Shown here: positions 1-6,498 of the stretch, piece by piece | Layout: every line of letters begins with the position of its first letter | Position numbering within the stretch: the first letter of the stretch is position 1 | Source: JAAFHS01 sp031396505 | GTDB lineage: Bacteria; Pseudomonadota; Alphaproteobacteria; Rhodobacterales; Rhodobacteraceae | DNA: 7,987 bases | Direction of reading: 5' to 3' | Assembly: GCA_031396505.1 (NCBI GenBank) | Contig: JANNKX010000169.1 | Location: 1-7,987 of the forward strand | Notes under the pieces: generated by a model | What the model was told of the DNA's origin: nothing | Seen by the model: the letters and a program-made list of their open reading frames with translations, nothing else | Database searches by the model: none | Program-made: the position numbers and the translations under genes

Positions 1-909
1 GGTCACTACGGCGACGTTGCGGCCGCTCCATTGGTCTGCGACCTGCAGGAAGCCTGCCAGCGCGAGGGCGGCGGCGCCTTCGACGATCTGGTGTTCATCG
101 TGGGCGTAGGCGCGCAAGGCGGCCTTGATCGCATCCTCCGAACACCACAGCAGGTCATCGATCACGGCGCTGGCGATGGGCAGGGTGAGAGAGCCTTCGT
201 CCATGCCGCCTGCGACGCCATCGGCCAGCGTATCCGAATGGGGCACGTCGACCACATGACCTGCCTGAATGGCGGCGGCGAGGGCGGCGGAGGCGGTGGC
301 GGAAACGCCGTAGATTTTGATACCGGGACGCGCGGATTTGAGGGCGGCACCGATACCGCTGACCAGACCGCCGCCACCGAGGCTGATGAAGACGGCATCA
401 AGTTCGCCGTGTTGATCCAGCATTTCAAGGCCTGCGGTGCCTTGGCCTGCGATGATGTCGGCGTCGTTGTACGGCGAGATATAGGGGATGCCGCGTTCGC
501 GGGACAGGTGCAGGGCGTGGGTTTCGGCCAGCCCGGAATGTGCGCCGTGGATGATGACATCGGTGCCATAGGCCCGGATGCGGGCGAGTTTGGCGGGGGC
601 GACAGTTTCGGGCAAGACCACCGTCAGGCGTGCCCCGGTGCGGGCGGCGGCATGGCTGCAGGCGATGCCGTGGTTGCCGGAGGAGGCGGTGATGGCTGCG
701 GCTCCGGGGCCGAGGATTGCCAGCTTGTTGGAGGCACCGCGCAGTTTGAACGACCCTGTGTGCTGAAAATTCTCGGCCTTGAAGAACAGGTTCACGCCCG
801 TTGCTTCGCCCACCCCGCGTGAGGGCAGAAGCGGGGTTTCATAGACAAGGCCGTGGATGCGGGTCCGGGCGGCGCGGGCGGCTGCGGCGGTTTGGGCGAT
901 GATTGACAT
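1..909 (-). CDS. PLP-dependent serine/threonine dehydratase-like enzyme (C-terminus cut by window edge)
   Basis: This is a fold-type II pyridoxal-phosphate enzyme of the serine/threonine dehydratase group. Such enzymes eliminate water and ammonia from hydroxy-amino acids to give a keto acid in the cytoplasm. 303 codons are visible, against roughly 310-330 for the family, so only the tail is missing. The motif TGSFKLRGA (about residues 51-59) carries the Schiff-base lysine K55. SSGNHG (76-81) binds the substrate carboxylate, and the glycine loop SLGGGGL (177-183) binds the PLP phosphate. No ACT regulatory domain can be fitted, so it resembles the short catabolic type rather than biosynthetic IlvA. 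The ATG at 909 is chosen because AAGGA lies 5 nt upstream. The gene starts 15 nt after the creatininase-like gene ends, so it is probably in the same operon. Alternatives are 3-hydroxyaspartate dehydratase, serine racemase or a EutB-like dehydratase of hydroxyectoine breakdown; the usual eut/doe neighbours are not visible. Family sure, substrate unknown. Confidence 0.9.
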   Translation of the reverse strand, partial: MSIIAQTAAAARAARTRIHGLVYETPLLPSRGVGEATGVNLFFKAENFQHTGSFKLRGASNKLAILGPGAAAITASSGNHGIACSHAAARTGARLTVVLPETVAPAKLARIRAYGTDVIIHGAHSGLAETHALHLSRERGIPYISPYNDADIIAGQGTAGLEMLDQHGELDAVFISLGGGGLVSGIGAALKSARPGIKIYGVSATASAALAAAIQAGHVVDVPHSDTLADGVAGGMDEGSLTLPIASAVIDDLLWCSEDAIKAALRAYAHDEHQIVEGAAALALAGFLQVADQWSGRNVAVVT

Positions 910-914
910 GGTCT

Positions 915-919
915 TCCTT
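915..919 (-). promoter_or_regulatory. Shine-Dalgarno site of the dehydratase-like gene
   Basis: AAGGA on the minus strand sits 5 nt before the ATG at 909, inside the 15-nt gap after the preceding stop codon. It fixes the start and indicates independent re-initiation on the polycistronic message. Confidence 0.7.
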
Positions 920-924
920 GGGGT

Positions 925-1713
925 TCAGCCGGGGATGGGGGCGTAGCCGTCCAGCGGCAGATCGCGGACGGTGCGCAGCAGGGCAATCAGGCCTGCGGTC
1001 ATATGGGCGGCGAGGGCGTGGCCTTTTGCGGCGGTGGCCAGATGCGCCTGCCCCACCACGCCGTGGGGGTTCAGATCAGTGCTGACCCAAGCCAGGCTGA
1101 TGGGGCCGGTGGGGGGGATCGGGGCGGACTCGGCGGTCGAGCGAAAATCGCGGGCTTGGGTCATGTCGACGCATTCGGGGCGGAAGGCAAGCATCAGGCT
1201 GGTTTCGGCATCGCCGCCATGGATGCCGTACTGGTTTTCCTGCGCGGAAAACAGGCCGGGGGGGGTGCCAAAGCTGCTCCATTGTGCTTTGACGGCGAGC
1301 ATGCCTGCACGGACGCGAAGCTCGCGCGACAGGATGGAGATCAGATCGAGGTTGCCGCCGTGGCTGTTGATGATGATGATCTTGCGCACCCCGGCGCGGG
1401 CGACAGAGAGGCCGATCTGCAGCCATGCGGCGAGGGCGGTTTCGGCGGTAAGGGTCAGGGTGCCGGGGGCCCAGAGATGTTCGTTGGATTTGCCGACGGA
1501 TTGGGTTGGGAGGATGCGGATATCGAGATCATCGGGGCAGTGGCTGCGGAGTTGGGCGAGCAGGCCTTCGGCAATCATGGTATCGACGCCGACGGGCAGA
1601 TGGGGGCCGTGCTGTTCAATGGCGGCGGTGGGCAGGATGGCGACGGTGCGCAGCGGATCAATCTGGGCGAATTCGGGGGCGCGGTAGTCGGCCCAGTCGA
1701 AGCGGCGGGTCAT
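925..1713 (-). CDS. Creatininase-family metal-dependent amidohydrolase
   Basis: A 262-residue protein, the usual length for the creatininase family of cytoplasmic, two-metal amidohydrolases. Members include creatininase, formamidopyrimidine deformylase (ArfB type) and the mycofactocin peptidase MftE. The family signature is clear: AIEQHGPHLPVGVD (about residues 31-44) with metal-ligand candidates E33, H35 and D44; INSHGGN (115-121) with H118; and HGGDAETS (165-172) with E170. True creatininase, as I recall it, has a Glu two residues after the H118 equivalent (GHYEN). Here this is HGGN, as in other branches of the family, so creatinine is not a secure substrate. The ATG at 1713 overlaps the preceding stop codon as ATGA, and AAGG lies about 8 nt upstream. 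The frame stays open upstream to 1929, but that stretch overlaps a real gene and looks non-coding. A C8 run encodes part of GTPPG near residues 149-153. Family sure; probably hydrolyses a cyclic or linear amide made by the upstream enzymes. Confidence 0.92.
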   Translation of the reverse strand: MTRRFDWADYRAPEFAQIDPLRTVAILPTAAIEQHGPHLPVGVDTMIAEGLLAQLRSHCPDDLDIRILPTQSVGKSNEHLWAPGTLTLTAETALAAWLQIGLSVARAGVRKIIIINSHGGNLDLISILSRELRVRAGMLAVKAQWSSFGTPPGLFSAQENQYGIHGGDAETSLMLAFRPECVDMTQARDFRSTAESAPIPPTGPISLAWVSTDLNPHGVVGQAHLATAAKGHALAAHMTAGLIALLRTVRDLPLDGYAPIPG

Positions 1714-2351
1714 TCGGCGGCCCTTTGCATGGGGATGGCGACGGGCGTGGTCTTGCGCCCGATCAGGCGGTCCATCTTGCGGGCGACTTGGGCAAGGTGG
1801 CTGCTGCGGCTGGCGTCGGTGGAGCTGTCCATCAGGAAATGCGCGGCAAAGACGCGGCGTTTGCGGGGGGCGCAGAGGAACCCCACGCCGCGCAGCATGG
1901 TGCGTTTGCCGGGTGCGCCGATGATCCATGTGAGCCAGCGGCTGGCCCCGCAGGTGGTGAAGACGCCAAGCCGGGTGATGTGGCGCAGGCCGGGGCGGAT
2001 GTTCTTATGGACGTCGTCGGGCATCAGGTAGGCGACGCCGGGCAACATGACGCGGTCAAGCCAGCCCTTCAGCATGGCGGGCAGGCCGTACCACCATGTG
2101 GGATAGACAAAGATCAGGGTATCGCACCATTTGAGGTCGGCCACATCCTGCGCGACGGGATGGCAATTGGTGGGGCACGTCAGGTAGCCTTCCCATTCGG
2201 GGGTGCTGAGAACGGGTTGGAAGCCGCGTGCATAGAGGTCGCTGAGGCGGACCTCGGCCCCGGCGGCGTGCAGTTTTTGCAGGACAAGGTCTTTGACGGC
2301 TGCGTTGAAACTGTCAGCCTTTGGGTGACAATACACCACAAGCGCGCGCAT
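1710..2351 (-). CDS. Flavodoxin-fold NAD(P)H-dependent oxidoreductase, second of a tandem pair
   Basis: A 213-residue protein of the Flavodoxin_2 family (NQO1/MdaB/KefF-like), cytoplasmic enzymes that pass electrons from NAD(P)H through flavin to quinones or other acceptors. The N-terminus RALVVYCHPKADSF (2-15) is the first strand and phosphate-binding loop. The family hallmark is YPTWWYGLPAMLKGWLDRV (83-101), followed by LPG. FTTCGASRW (about 126-134) is the second flavin-contact segment. The last 40 or so residues form a polar, charged tail that the sister protein largely lacks. It shares the same layout and, by eye, somewhat over 40% identity with the product of 2351-2932, so the two arose by duplication. 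The start at 2351 shares one base with the preceding stop (TGATG), and GGAG lies 8 nt upstream. Its stop overlaps the next start as ATGA. It may reduce a ring intermediate or supply reduced flavin. Acceptor unknown. Confidence 0.9.
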   Translation of the reverse strand: MRALVVYCHPKADSFNAAVKDLVLQKLHAAGAEVRLSDLYARGFQPVLSTPEWEGYLTCPTNCHPVAQDVADLKWCDTLIFVYPTWWYGLPAMLKGWLDRVMLPGVAYLMPDDVHKNIRPGLRHITRLGVFTTCGASRWLTWIIGAPGKRTMLRGVGFLCAPRKRRVFAAHFLMDSSTDASRSSHLAQVARKMDRLIGRKTTPVAIPMQRAAE

Positions 2352-2932
2352 CAGAAATGCTCCATCTCGCGTTGCACCGTCGCAAGATAGCGACGACGCC
2401 CGTCATCCGTAACACGGTTCATGTCATGCAGCGCCAGATATCGGCATGTATCGGGGCGGGCGACGAACCAGAGTGCGCGTTTTATCACACGCTTTGGCGG
2501 ATCGCCGGCAAGGAACGCCCGCCAGCGGGTGGCGCCATAGGTGGTGACGGCGGCCATGCGGCGGATGTTGGTGAGGGCGGGGGCGACGAGGCCTGCGTCG
2601 AGGGTGAAACTGACGCCGGGCAGGAAGACGCGGTCGATGAAGCCTTTGAGGATGGCGGGAAAGCCGAAGTTCCAGACGGGGAACACCATGATGAGGGCAT
2701 CGGCGGCGCGCAGACGGTCGACGTAAGCCTGCACCGGGGCGGTGTTGTCGGGGATGGTGAGATAAGCGCGGCGTTCGGTGGCGGTGAGGACAGGATCGAA
2801 GCCTTCGGCATAAAGATCGCAGAGATCGACCTCCCAGCCGCGCTTTTGCAGGGTATCCACCACGATGGTTTTCAGGGCGGCGGAGAAACTTTCGTCGCAA
2901 GGGTGAGCAAAAAGGACGAGGGCGCGTGTCAT
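2351..2932 (-). CDS. Flavodoxin-fold NAD(P)H-dependent oxidoreductase, first of a tandem pair
   Basis: A 193-residue Flavodoxin_2-family protein, the sister of the product of 1710-2351. TRALVLFAHPCDESF (2-16) is the N-terminal flavin phosphate-binding strand and loop. FPVWNFGFPAILKGFIDRV (84-102) followed by LPG is the family signature, and VTTYGATRW (129-137) is the second flavin-contact segment. The middle region (DLYAEGFDPVL, then YLT.P.N..PV) is conserved between the sisters. The WWY of the sister's flavin-site signature is WNF here, so the pockets may accept different substrates. This is the only gene in the enzyme block not directly overlapping its upstream neighbour: 70 nt separate it from the FAD oxidoreductase gene. 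No convincing Shine-Dalgarno precedes the ATG at 2932, which fits disruption of an older coupled junction. Presumed role: NAD(P)H-driven reduction within the same pathway. Substrate unknown. Confidence 0.9.
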   Translation of the reverse strand: MTRALVLFAHPCDESFSAALKTIVVDTLQKRGWEVDLCDLYAEGFDPVLTATERRAYLTIPDNTAPVQAYVDRLRAADALIMVFPVWNFGFPAILKGFIDRVFLPGVSFTLDAGLVAPALTNIRRMAAVTTYGATRWRAFLAGDPPKRVIKRALWFVARPDTCRYLALHDMNRVTDDGRRRYLATVQREMEHF

Positions 2933-2936
2933 TCTG
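2928..2936 (-). repeat. 9-bp direct repeat, copy at the start codon of the 193-residue oxidoreductase gene
   Basis: GTCATTCTG on the plus strand (CAGAATGAC on the gene strand) spans the start codon of this gene. The same nine bases recur at 3002-3010 across the stop codon of the FAD oxidoreductase gene. The two copies are 74 bp apart. Confidence 0.75.
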
Positions 2937-3001
2937 GCGTCCGGGCTTGCGGATGGGGGGGAGCCTCCGGCGGGGATATTTGAGAACAGATGAATTTGGG
3001 G
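2937..3001. repeat. Short GC-rich intergenic element, probably a Rhodobacteraceae interspersed motif
   Basis: These 65 bp between the FAD oxidoreductase gene and the first flavodoxin-fold gene hold no gene. The plus strand reads a G7 run, then GAGCCTCCGGCGGGGATATT, then TGAGAACAGATGAA. From memory, the core CCTCCGGCGGGGATATTT with a purine-rich tail occurs repeatedly between genes in Rhodobacteraceae genomes; this could not be checked here. A weak stem (CTCC with GGGG around GGC) can be drawn, but it is not a convincing terminator for the minus-strand operon. The segment is flanked by a 9-bp direct repeat, which suggests insertion or slippage into an older overlapping junction. Confidence 0.5.
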
Positions 3002-3010
3002 GTCATTCTG
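3002..3010 (-). repeat. 9-bp direct repeat, copy at the stop codon of the FAD oxidoreductase gene
   Basis: GTCATTCTG on the plus strand includes the TGA stop of the FAD oxidoreductase gene read on the minus strand. It is identical to 2928-2936. Removing 74 bp between equivalent points of the two copies would leave an exact ATGA stop/start overlap. Confidence 0.75.
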
Positions 3011-4394
3011 TGGCTTGCAGTTTGGGGTAGGCGTAGATTTTTGCGTAGTCCCAGTCGGGGGCGTCCCATGCGATCATCTTGCCGGGATTTAGCAGGCCCT
3101 TGGGGTCGGCTTCACGTTTGAAATCCAACTGACGGCTATCGACCGACTGCCGCCCGCCTTCCTCCAGCGTGTAGCGGTGCGGGTTGAAGACCATGCTGCC
3201 CATGTCTTCGTGTGCGCGGATGATCGCGTCGAGGCGGGCCTCAGAGGTGAAGCGGACGAGGGAGAGGCCCGCGAACATCACCTGACCGTTTTCGCGCATC
3301 AGTTCGAGGTGTTGCATCACCTCACCCGGGAAGGCCACGCGGATGGCGGCGATTTTTTCGGCGAACGCGCCGGGGGGGTAGCGCACTTGCAGATAGGTGA
3401 TGGCGGGATCGACCTTGAGCGCGCGCAGCGTGGTGTGGTTCCAGCCGTATTCGTAGACAGGCCCCGGTTCGCGGGGCCATTGGGTTTCATCGGAGCGGTA
3501 GATGAGGTTTGCGCCGGGATAGCGGGCGGTCAAGGTGAGGAACCCATCCATCGCATGCGGGGCGATCATCAGTCCAAGCAGGTTATCGCCGGGCTGCACA
3601 TGCGGGGCGACGCGCTGGAAATAGTCTTGCGCAATGGGGGATTCGTAGGCCGAGATCAGCTTTTTCAGGATACCATCCTCGCGCCCCAAGGCTGCGGCAT
3701 AATCCACGGTCTGGGCAAAGTCGGGGAGGGTGACGAACAGTTCGACCCAATCATAGGCGGGGGCGAGGGGCAGTTCGAGTTCGGTGATGATGCCGTTGGT
3801 GCCATAGGCATGGGAGACGCGGTGCAGTTCTTCGCCCGTGAATTCCAGCACGCGGGGGGTGGCCTCCATCGTCACGACACGCAGGCGGATGATGTTGCCA
3901 AGGTCGCGCAGCACGCCCCATGTGCAGGAGCCGACGCCGCCCGACCCGCCGGAAATGAAGCCGCCGATGGTGGCGGTGGCATAAGTGGAGGAGAACATGC
4001 GGATTTCCTGCCGCGACGGTTTGCAGGCAAGATCCACGTCTTTCAGCAGGCAGCCGGGTTCGACGATGACGCGGCCCGGATGCACGGCTTTCACCGCGTT
4101 CATATGTTTCATGTGCAGGATGATGCCGCCCGCAAGCGGCATGGCTTGTCCGTAATTGCCCGTCCCTGCCCCGCGTACGGTTACGGGCACGTCATGAGCG
4201 TGGGCCGTGCGCAAAACCTCGATCACCTCGGCCTCATTCCGGGGTGCGACCACGAAATCGGCGGTGACATGGTCAAGGCGGGCTTTCAGGACGGGGGAAT
4301 ACCAGAAGAAATCGCGCGACTTTGCTTTGACCGAGACGGGGTTTTCATCAATGTCGAGATGGACAAGGGCGGCTTTGGCGGCATCTATGTTCAT
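3003..4394 (-). CDS. FAD-binding oxidoreductase (PCMH/VAO type, GlcD-like)
   Basis: A 463-residue flavoprotein of the vanillyl-alcohol oxidase/PCMH superfamily, which oxidises alcohols, hydroxy acids or amines using bound FAD. The FAD-binding domain begins near residue 44 with FVVAPRNEAEVIEVLRTA. It continues with VRGAGTGNYGQAMP (73-86), the FAD pyrophosphate loop in the GAGTG form. ATIGGFISGGSGGVGS (141-156) and GTNGIITELEL (198-208) complete the domain. LLNPGKM (434-440) is the usual C-terminal cap motif next to the flavin. The His of the RGGGHS-type loop that carries covalent FAD in berberine-bridge enzymes is absent, so FAD is probably non-covalent at that site. No signal peptide or membrane segment is seen; cytoplasmic. 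Length is normal. The ATG at 4394 overlaps the deaminase stop as ATGA, which fixes the start, although the Shine-Dalgarno is weak. It presumably oxidises the deaminated intermediate. Substrate not identifiable from sequence alone. Confidence 0.92.
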   Translation of the reverse strand: MNIDAAKAALVHLDIDENPVSVKAKSRDFFWYSPVLKARLDHVTADFVVAPRNEAEVIEVLRTAHAHDVPVTVRGAGTGNYGQAMPLAGGIILHMKHMNAVKAVHPGRVIVEPGCLLKDVDLACKPSRQEIRMFSSTYATATIGGFISGGSGGVGSCTWGVLRDLGNIIRLRVVTMEATPRVLEFTGEELHRVSHAYGTNGIITELELPLAPAYDWVELFVTLPDFAQTVDYAAALGREDGILKKLISAYESPIAQDYFQRVAPHVQPGDNLLGLMIAPHAMDGFLTLTARYPGANLIYRSDETQWPREPGPVYEYGWNHTTLRALKVDPAITYLQVRYPPGAFAEKIAAIRVAFPGEVMQHLELMRENGQVMFAGLSLVRFTSEARLDAIIRAHEDMGSMVFNPHRYTLEEGGRQSVDSRQLDFKREADPKGLLNPGKMIAWDAPDWDYAKIYAYPKLQATE

Positions 4395-5659
4395 GGCGGT
4401 CCCATCAGGTGGTCGAGTTCGGCATAATCGGGTGGCGTGCGGTCGATCTGGCGGCCATCGCGCAGCACGATACGGTCGGACTGTGGGCGCGAGAACGCCT
4501 CAGACCAATCGCGCGCCTTGAAGATCACCAGATCGGCGGGGGCCCCGATGGCGAGGGAGGGGGCGTCAAAGCCGCAGGCGCGGGCGGGGTTTGTCAGCAC
4601 GGAATGCACCCAGTCGGGCGTGGTGTGGTCCAGATGGCCGATGCGCGTCGCCTCGCGCAGCACTTCGAGCATGTCCATGTCGCCGTAGGCATAGAACGGA
4701 TCGCGGGTGTTGTCGGAGGCAAAGCTGATATTGATCCCGCGCGCCTTCATTTCATGCACAAGGGTGATGCCGCGCATGCGGGGGGTGCGGTGCGGCTGGC
4801 GGTCTTGCAGATAAAGGTTGCACATTGGCAGGCTGACGACGTGCAGACCGGCCTTTGCGACCAGATCAAGGGTGGCCATCGCGTCGGATTCGGACATGGC
4901 ACTGACGGAACAGCAATGGCCGACGACGACGGGGGCGTCGTAGCCGGTATCAAGGACGGCGGCGGCAATTTCGCGCAGGGTGTTGGAGTTTGTATCCAGC
5001 GTTTCATCGACGTGGAAATCGGCGGTCAACCCCAGTTTCATCGCCATGTTCAGAAAATCGCGGATGCGGGCGGGGATGTCAGGGACGGGATAGGTGACCA
5101 TGCCGAGGACACCGCCGTGGTCGGCGACGATCTGGGCGGTTTTGGCAAAGGGCCCGGTGGTGGAAAAGCCTTCACAGCCGATCAGGCAGGCGGCTTGCAG
5201 GTCGATGCGGCCGTCCCAGGCGGCACGCAGTTCGGAAAACACGGGCCAGCTGATGGTATCCTGCGGCGGGCTGCTGTCGATATGGGTGCGGATGGCGCGG
5301 GTGCCATGGGCATAGGCGGTGCGCAGTGAGAAATCGGCGCGGGTGCGGACATCGGCGGCGGTCCACCGCGCGCGGCAATCGGTGCCGACGGCCGTCAGCG
5401 CGCCCATGAAGGTGCCGTCGGGATTGGGGCTGCGCGGCCAGATATGGCCTTTGTCGATATGAGTGTGCATGTCGATGAAGGCGGGCAGGACCATGGCACC
5501 CTTCATGTCGATGCCGATGGGTTGTTCGGGGGCGATGCGGCCATCGGCGATCGAGATGTTGGTGCGGATCAGATCACCGGGCTGGCCCAGCAGGCAGGCG
5601 GGGATCGTGACGTTTTCCAGTGTCACGGGGCCATTTGGCAAGTGCAGGAAATCCATCAT
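4391..5659 (-). CDS. Cytosine deaminase-like amidohydrolase (CodA group)
   Basis: A 422-residue amidohydrolase-superfamily deaminase, near E. coli CodA length. Alignment by eye with CodA is good throughout. Metal ligands are H65 and H67 in the HTHID motif, H216 in FHVDE and D316 in ASDN. Catalytic E219 and H248 (VVGHCC) match CodA E217 and H246, and Q155 matches CodA Q156. The C-terminal strand segment (GAPADLVIF, 372-380) closes the small beta domain. Two CodA pocket residues differ: D314 is N317 and W319 is F322, so cytosine itself may not be the substrate. Related enzymes deaminate creatinine, isoguanine or other N-heterocycles. The start is ATGATG. The first ATG (5659) overlaps the permease stop as ATGA and has AAGG 8 nt upstream; the second (5656) has GAGG 4 nt upstream. 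They differ by one residue. The frame stays open to 5965 inside the permease gene, which I reject as coding. Probably the first catabolic step after import. Confidence 0.93.
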   Translation of the reverse strand: MMDFLHLPNGPVTLENVTIPACLLGQPGDLIRTNISIADGRIAPEQPIGIDMKGAMVLPAFIDMHTHIDKGHIWPRSPNPDGTFMGALTAVGTDCRARWTAADVRTRADFSLRTAYAHGTRAIRTHIDSSPPQDTISWPVFSELRAAWDGRIDLQAACLIGCEGFSTTGPFAKTAQIVADHGGVLGMVTYPVPDIPARIRDFLNMAMKLGLTADFHVDETLDTNSNTLREIAAAVLDTGYDAPVVVGHCCSVSAMSESDAMATLDLVAKAGLHVVSLPMCNLYLQDRQPHRTPRMRGITLVHEMKARGINISFASDNTRDPFYAYGDMDMLEVLREATRIGHLDHTTPDWVHSVLTNPARACGFDAPSLAIGAPADLVIFKARDWSEAFSRPQSDRIVLRDGRQIDRTPPDYAELDHLMGPP

Positions 5660-6498
5660 ACCTCGCGCCTTATCGCACTTTCGTGCCATTTGCGTAAAAA
5701 GAACCATGAGATGAAGCTGGTTGCGGCAAAGATGATGACGCCGACGACGGCGATCATGATCAGGGCGGCAAACATGCGCGGGTAGTTGTATCGATATCCT
5801 GCCTCCAGAATACGATACGCAAGTCCACCCCCGACCCCTGAAACACCCGCGACATATTCGGCCACAATAGCACCAATGAGGGCGAGCCCTCCGGCAATCC
5901 GAAGTGCGCCAAGGAAGTATGGCATCGCTGATGGCAATCTTAGAACAAACAACGTCTGCCACCATCTACCCCCATAAATCGCGAATAGATCGCGAAGGTT
6001 GCTATCGGTGGATTTCAACCCCAGCGTGGTATTCGTTAGAATGGGAAAGAAGGCGACGATCCAAGCGCAGATTAGCACCCTTGCGAGCGTATCGTGGACA
6101 TAAATGAAGATCAGTGGCGCGATTGAGATTATGGGCGTGACCTGCAACACCACGGCGTATGGCAGGAAAATCAGTTCTGCAAATCGGCTCTGCGTGAATA
6201 AAATCGCGAGTGCAACACCGCCAACAATTGCAATCGCAAGTGCCATCAAGGTTATCTTTAGCGTCACCCAGAGTGAGGCAAATAACAGCACATAGTCTTC
6301 AAGAAACTGCTCCCAGACCTTTGGCGGCGCTGGAAAAATAATCCCCCGAGTCTGCGTACTGTTCGAAAACCAGTTCCAGCCGATAATCGTCAGGATCACA
6401 ACGGCCAGCGGCAGCGCCCAGCGGGCTACGGATTCGATGCGGCGGTTGCGGGCGCGGCGGGCCTCGTCGGCGTCAAAGACGGGGTCAGAGGTGGTCAT
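5656..6498 (-). CDS. ABC transporter permease, NMT1/TauC/SsuC-type importer
   Basis: A 280-residue inner-membrane protein of the BPD_transp_1 family. It has a charged cytoplasmic N-terminus (1-25) and a first membrane helix near 26-43. More hydrophobic segments follow (about 77-100, 108-135, 141-157, 195-220 and 243-266). The EAA-type loop that docks on the ATPase is IYGGRWWQTLFVLRLPSAMPY (174-194). With one permease gene present, the transporter is probably a homodimer. The ATG at 6498 lies 14 nt inside the end of the ATPase gene, with GGAG 7 nt upstream. Base composition is odd: by hand count, 60-base rows between about 5940 and 6360 are 45-53% GC, against about 65-73% on both sides. The gene uses TTA, CTA, ATA, CGA and many ATT/GCA codons that the neighbours avoid. 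The first 35 or so codons are still GC-rich. It is intact, so presumably functional. Confidence 0.93.
   Translation of the reverse strand: MTTSDPVFDADEARRARNRRIESVARWALPLAVVILTIIGWNWFSNSTQTRGIIFPAPPKVWEQFLEDYVLLFASLWVTLKITLMALAIAIVGGVALAILFTQSRFAELIFLPYAVVLQVTPIISIAPLIFIYVHDTLARVLICAWIVAFFPILTNTTLGLKSTDSNLRDLFAIYGGRWWQTLFVLRLPSAMPYFLGALRIAGGLALIGAIVAEYVAGVSGVGGGLAYRILEAGYRYNYPRMFAALIMIAVVGVIIFAATSFISWFFLRKWHESAIRREV

Noticed and set aside
31..822. Open frame on the plus strand with Gly/Ala-rich translation
   Set aside because: It lies wholly antisense to the PLP dehydratase gene, which has clear K55, SSGNHG and glycine-loop motifs.
1102..1127. Several G-runs on the plus strand that could form a G-quadruplex
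   Set aside because: They are explained by Pro codons in the creatininase-like gene, are on the non-mRNA strand, and have no promoter or other regulatory context.
1714..1929. N-terminal extension of the creatininase-like protein
   Set aside because: The extra 72 residues are Arg/Pro/His-rich, overlap the upstream gene and lack homology. The ATG at 1713 has a Shine-Dalgarno and an ATGA overlap.
1003..2031. Long open frame on the plus strand opposite the creatininase-like and flavodoxin-fold genes
   Set aside because: It crosses two real minus-strand genes and shows no family motif. The GC-rich antisense bias explains it.
2933..3002. Possible strong terminator splitting the operon
   Set aside because: Only a weak stem with a wobble pair can be drawn for either strand, and the minus-strand message has no U-tract after it. 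The genes on both sides appear to belong to one pathway.
3177..4427. Long open frame on the plus strand opposite the FAD oxidoreductase gene
   Set aside because: It is the antisense shadow of a well-supported gene in GC-rich DNA. Its translation is Gly/Asp/His-rich with no recognisable domain.
4409..5329. Open frame on the plus strand opposite the deaminase gene
   Set aside because: Shadow of the CodA-like gene, whose metal and catalytic residues are all in place. No domain is seen in the plus-strand translation.
5660..5965. N-terminal extension of the CodA-like protein
   Set aside because: It overlaps the permease C-terminal coding region in another frame, and CodA-like proteins begin at the point where the ATGATG start lies.
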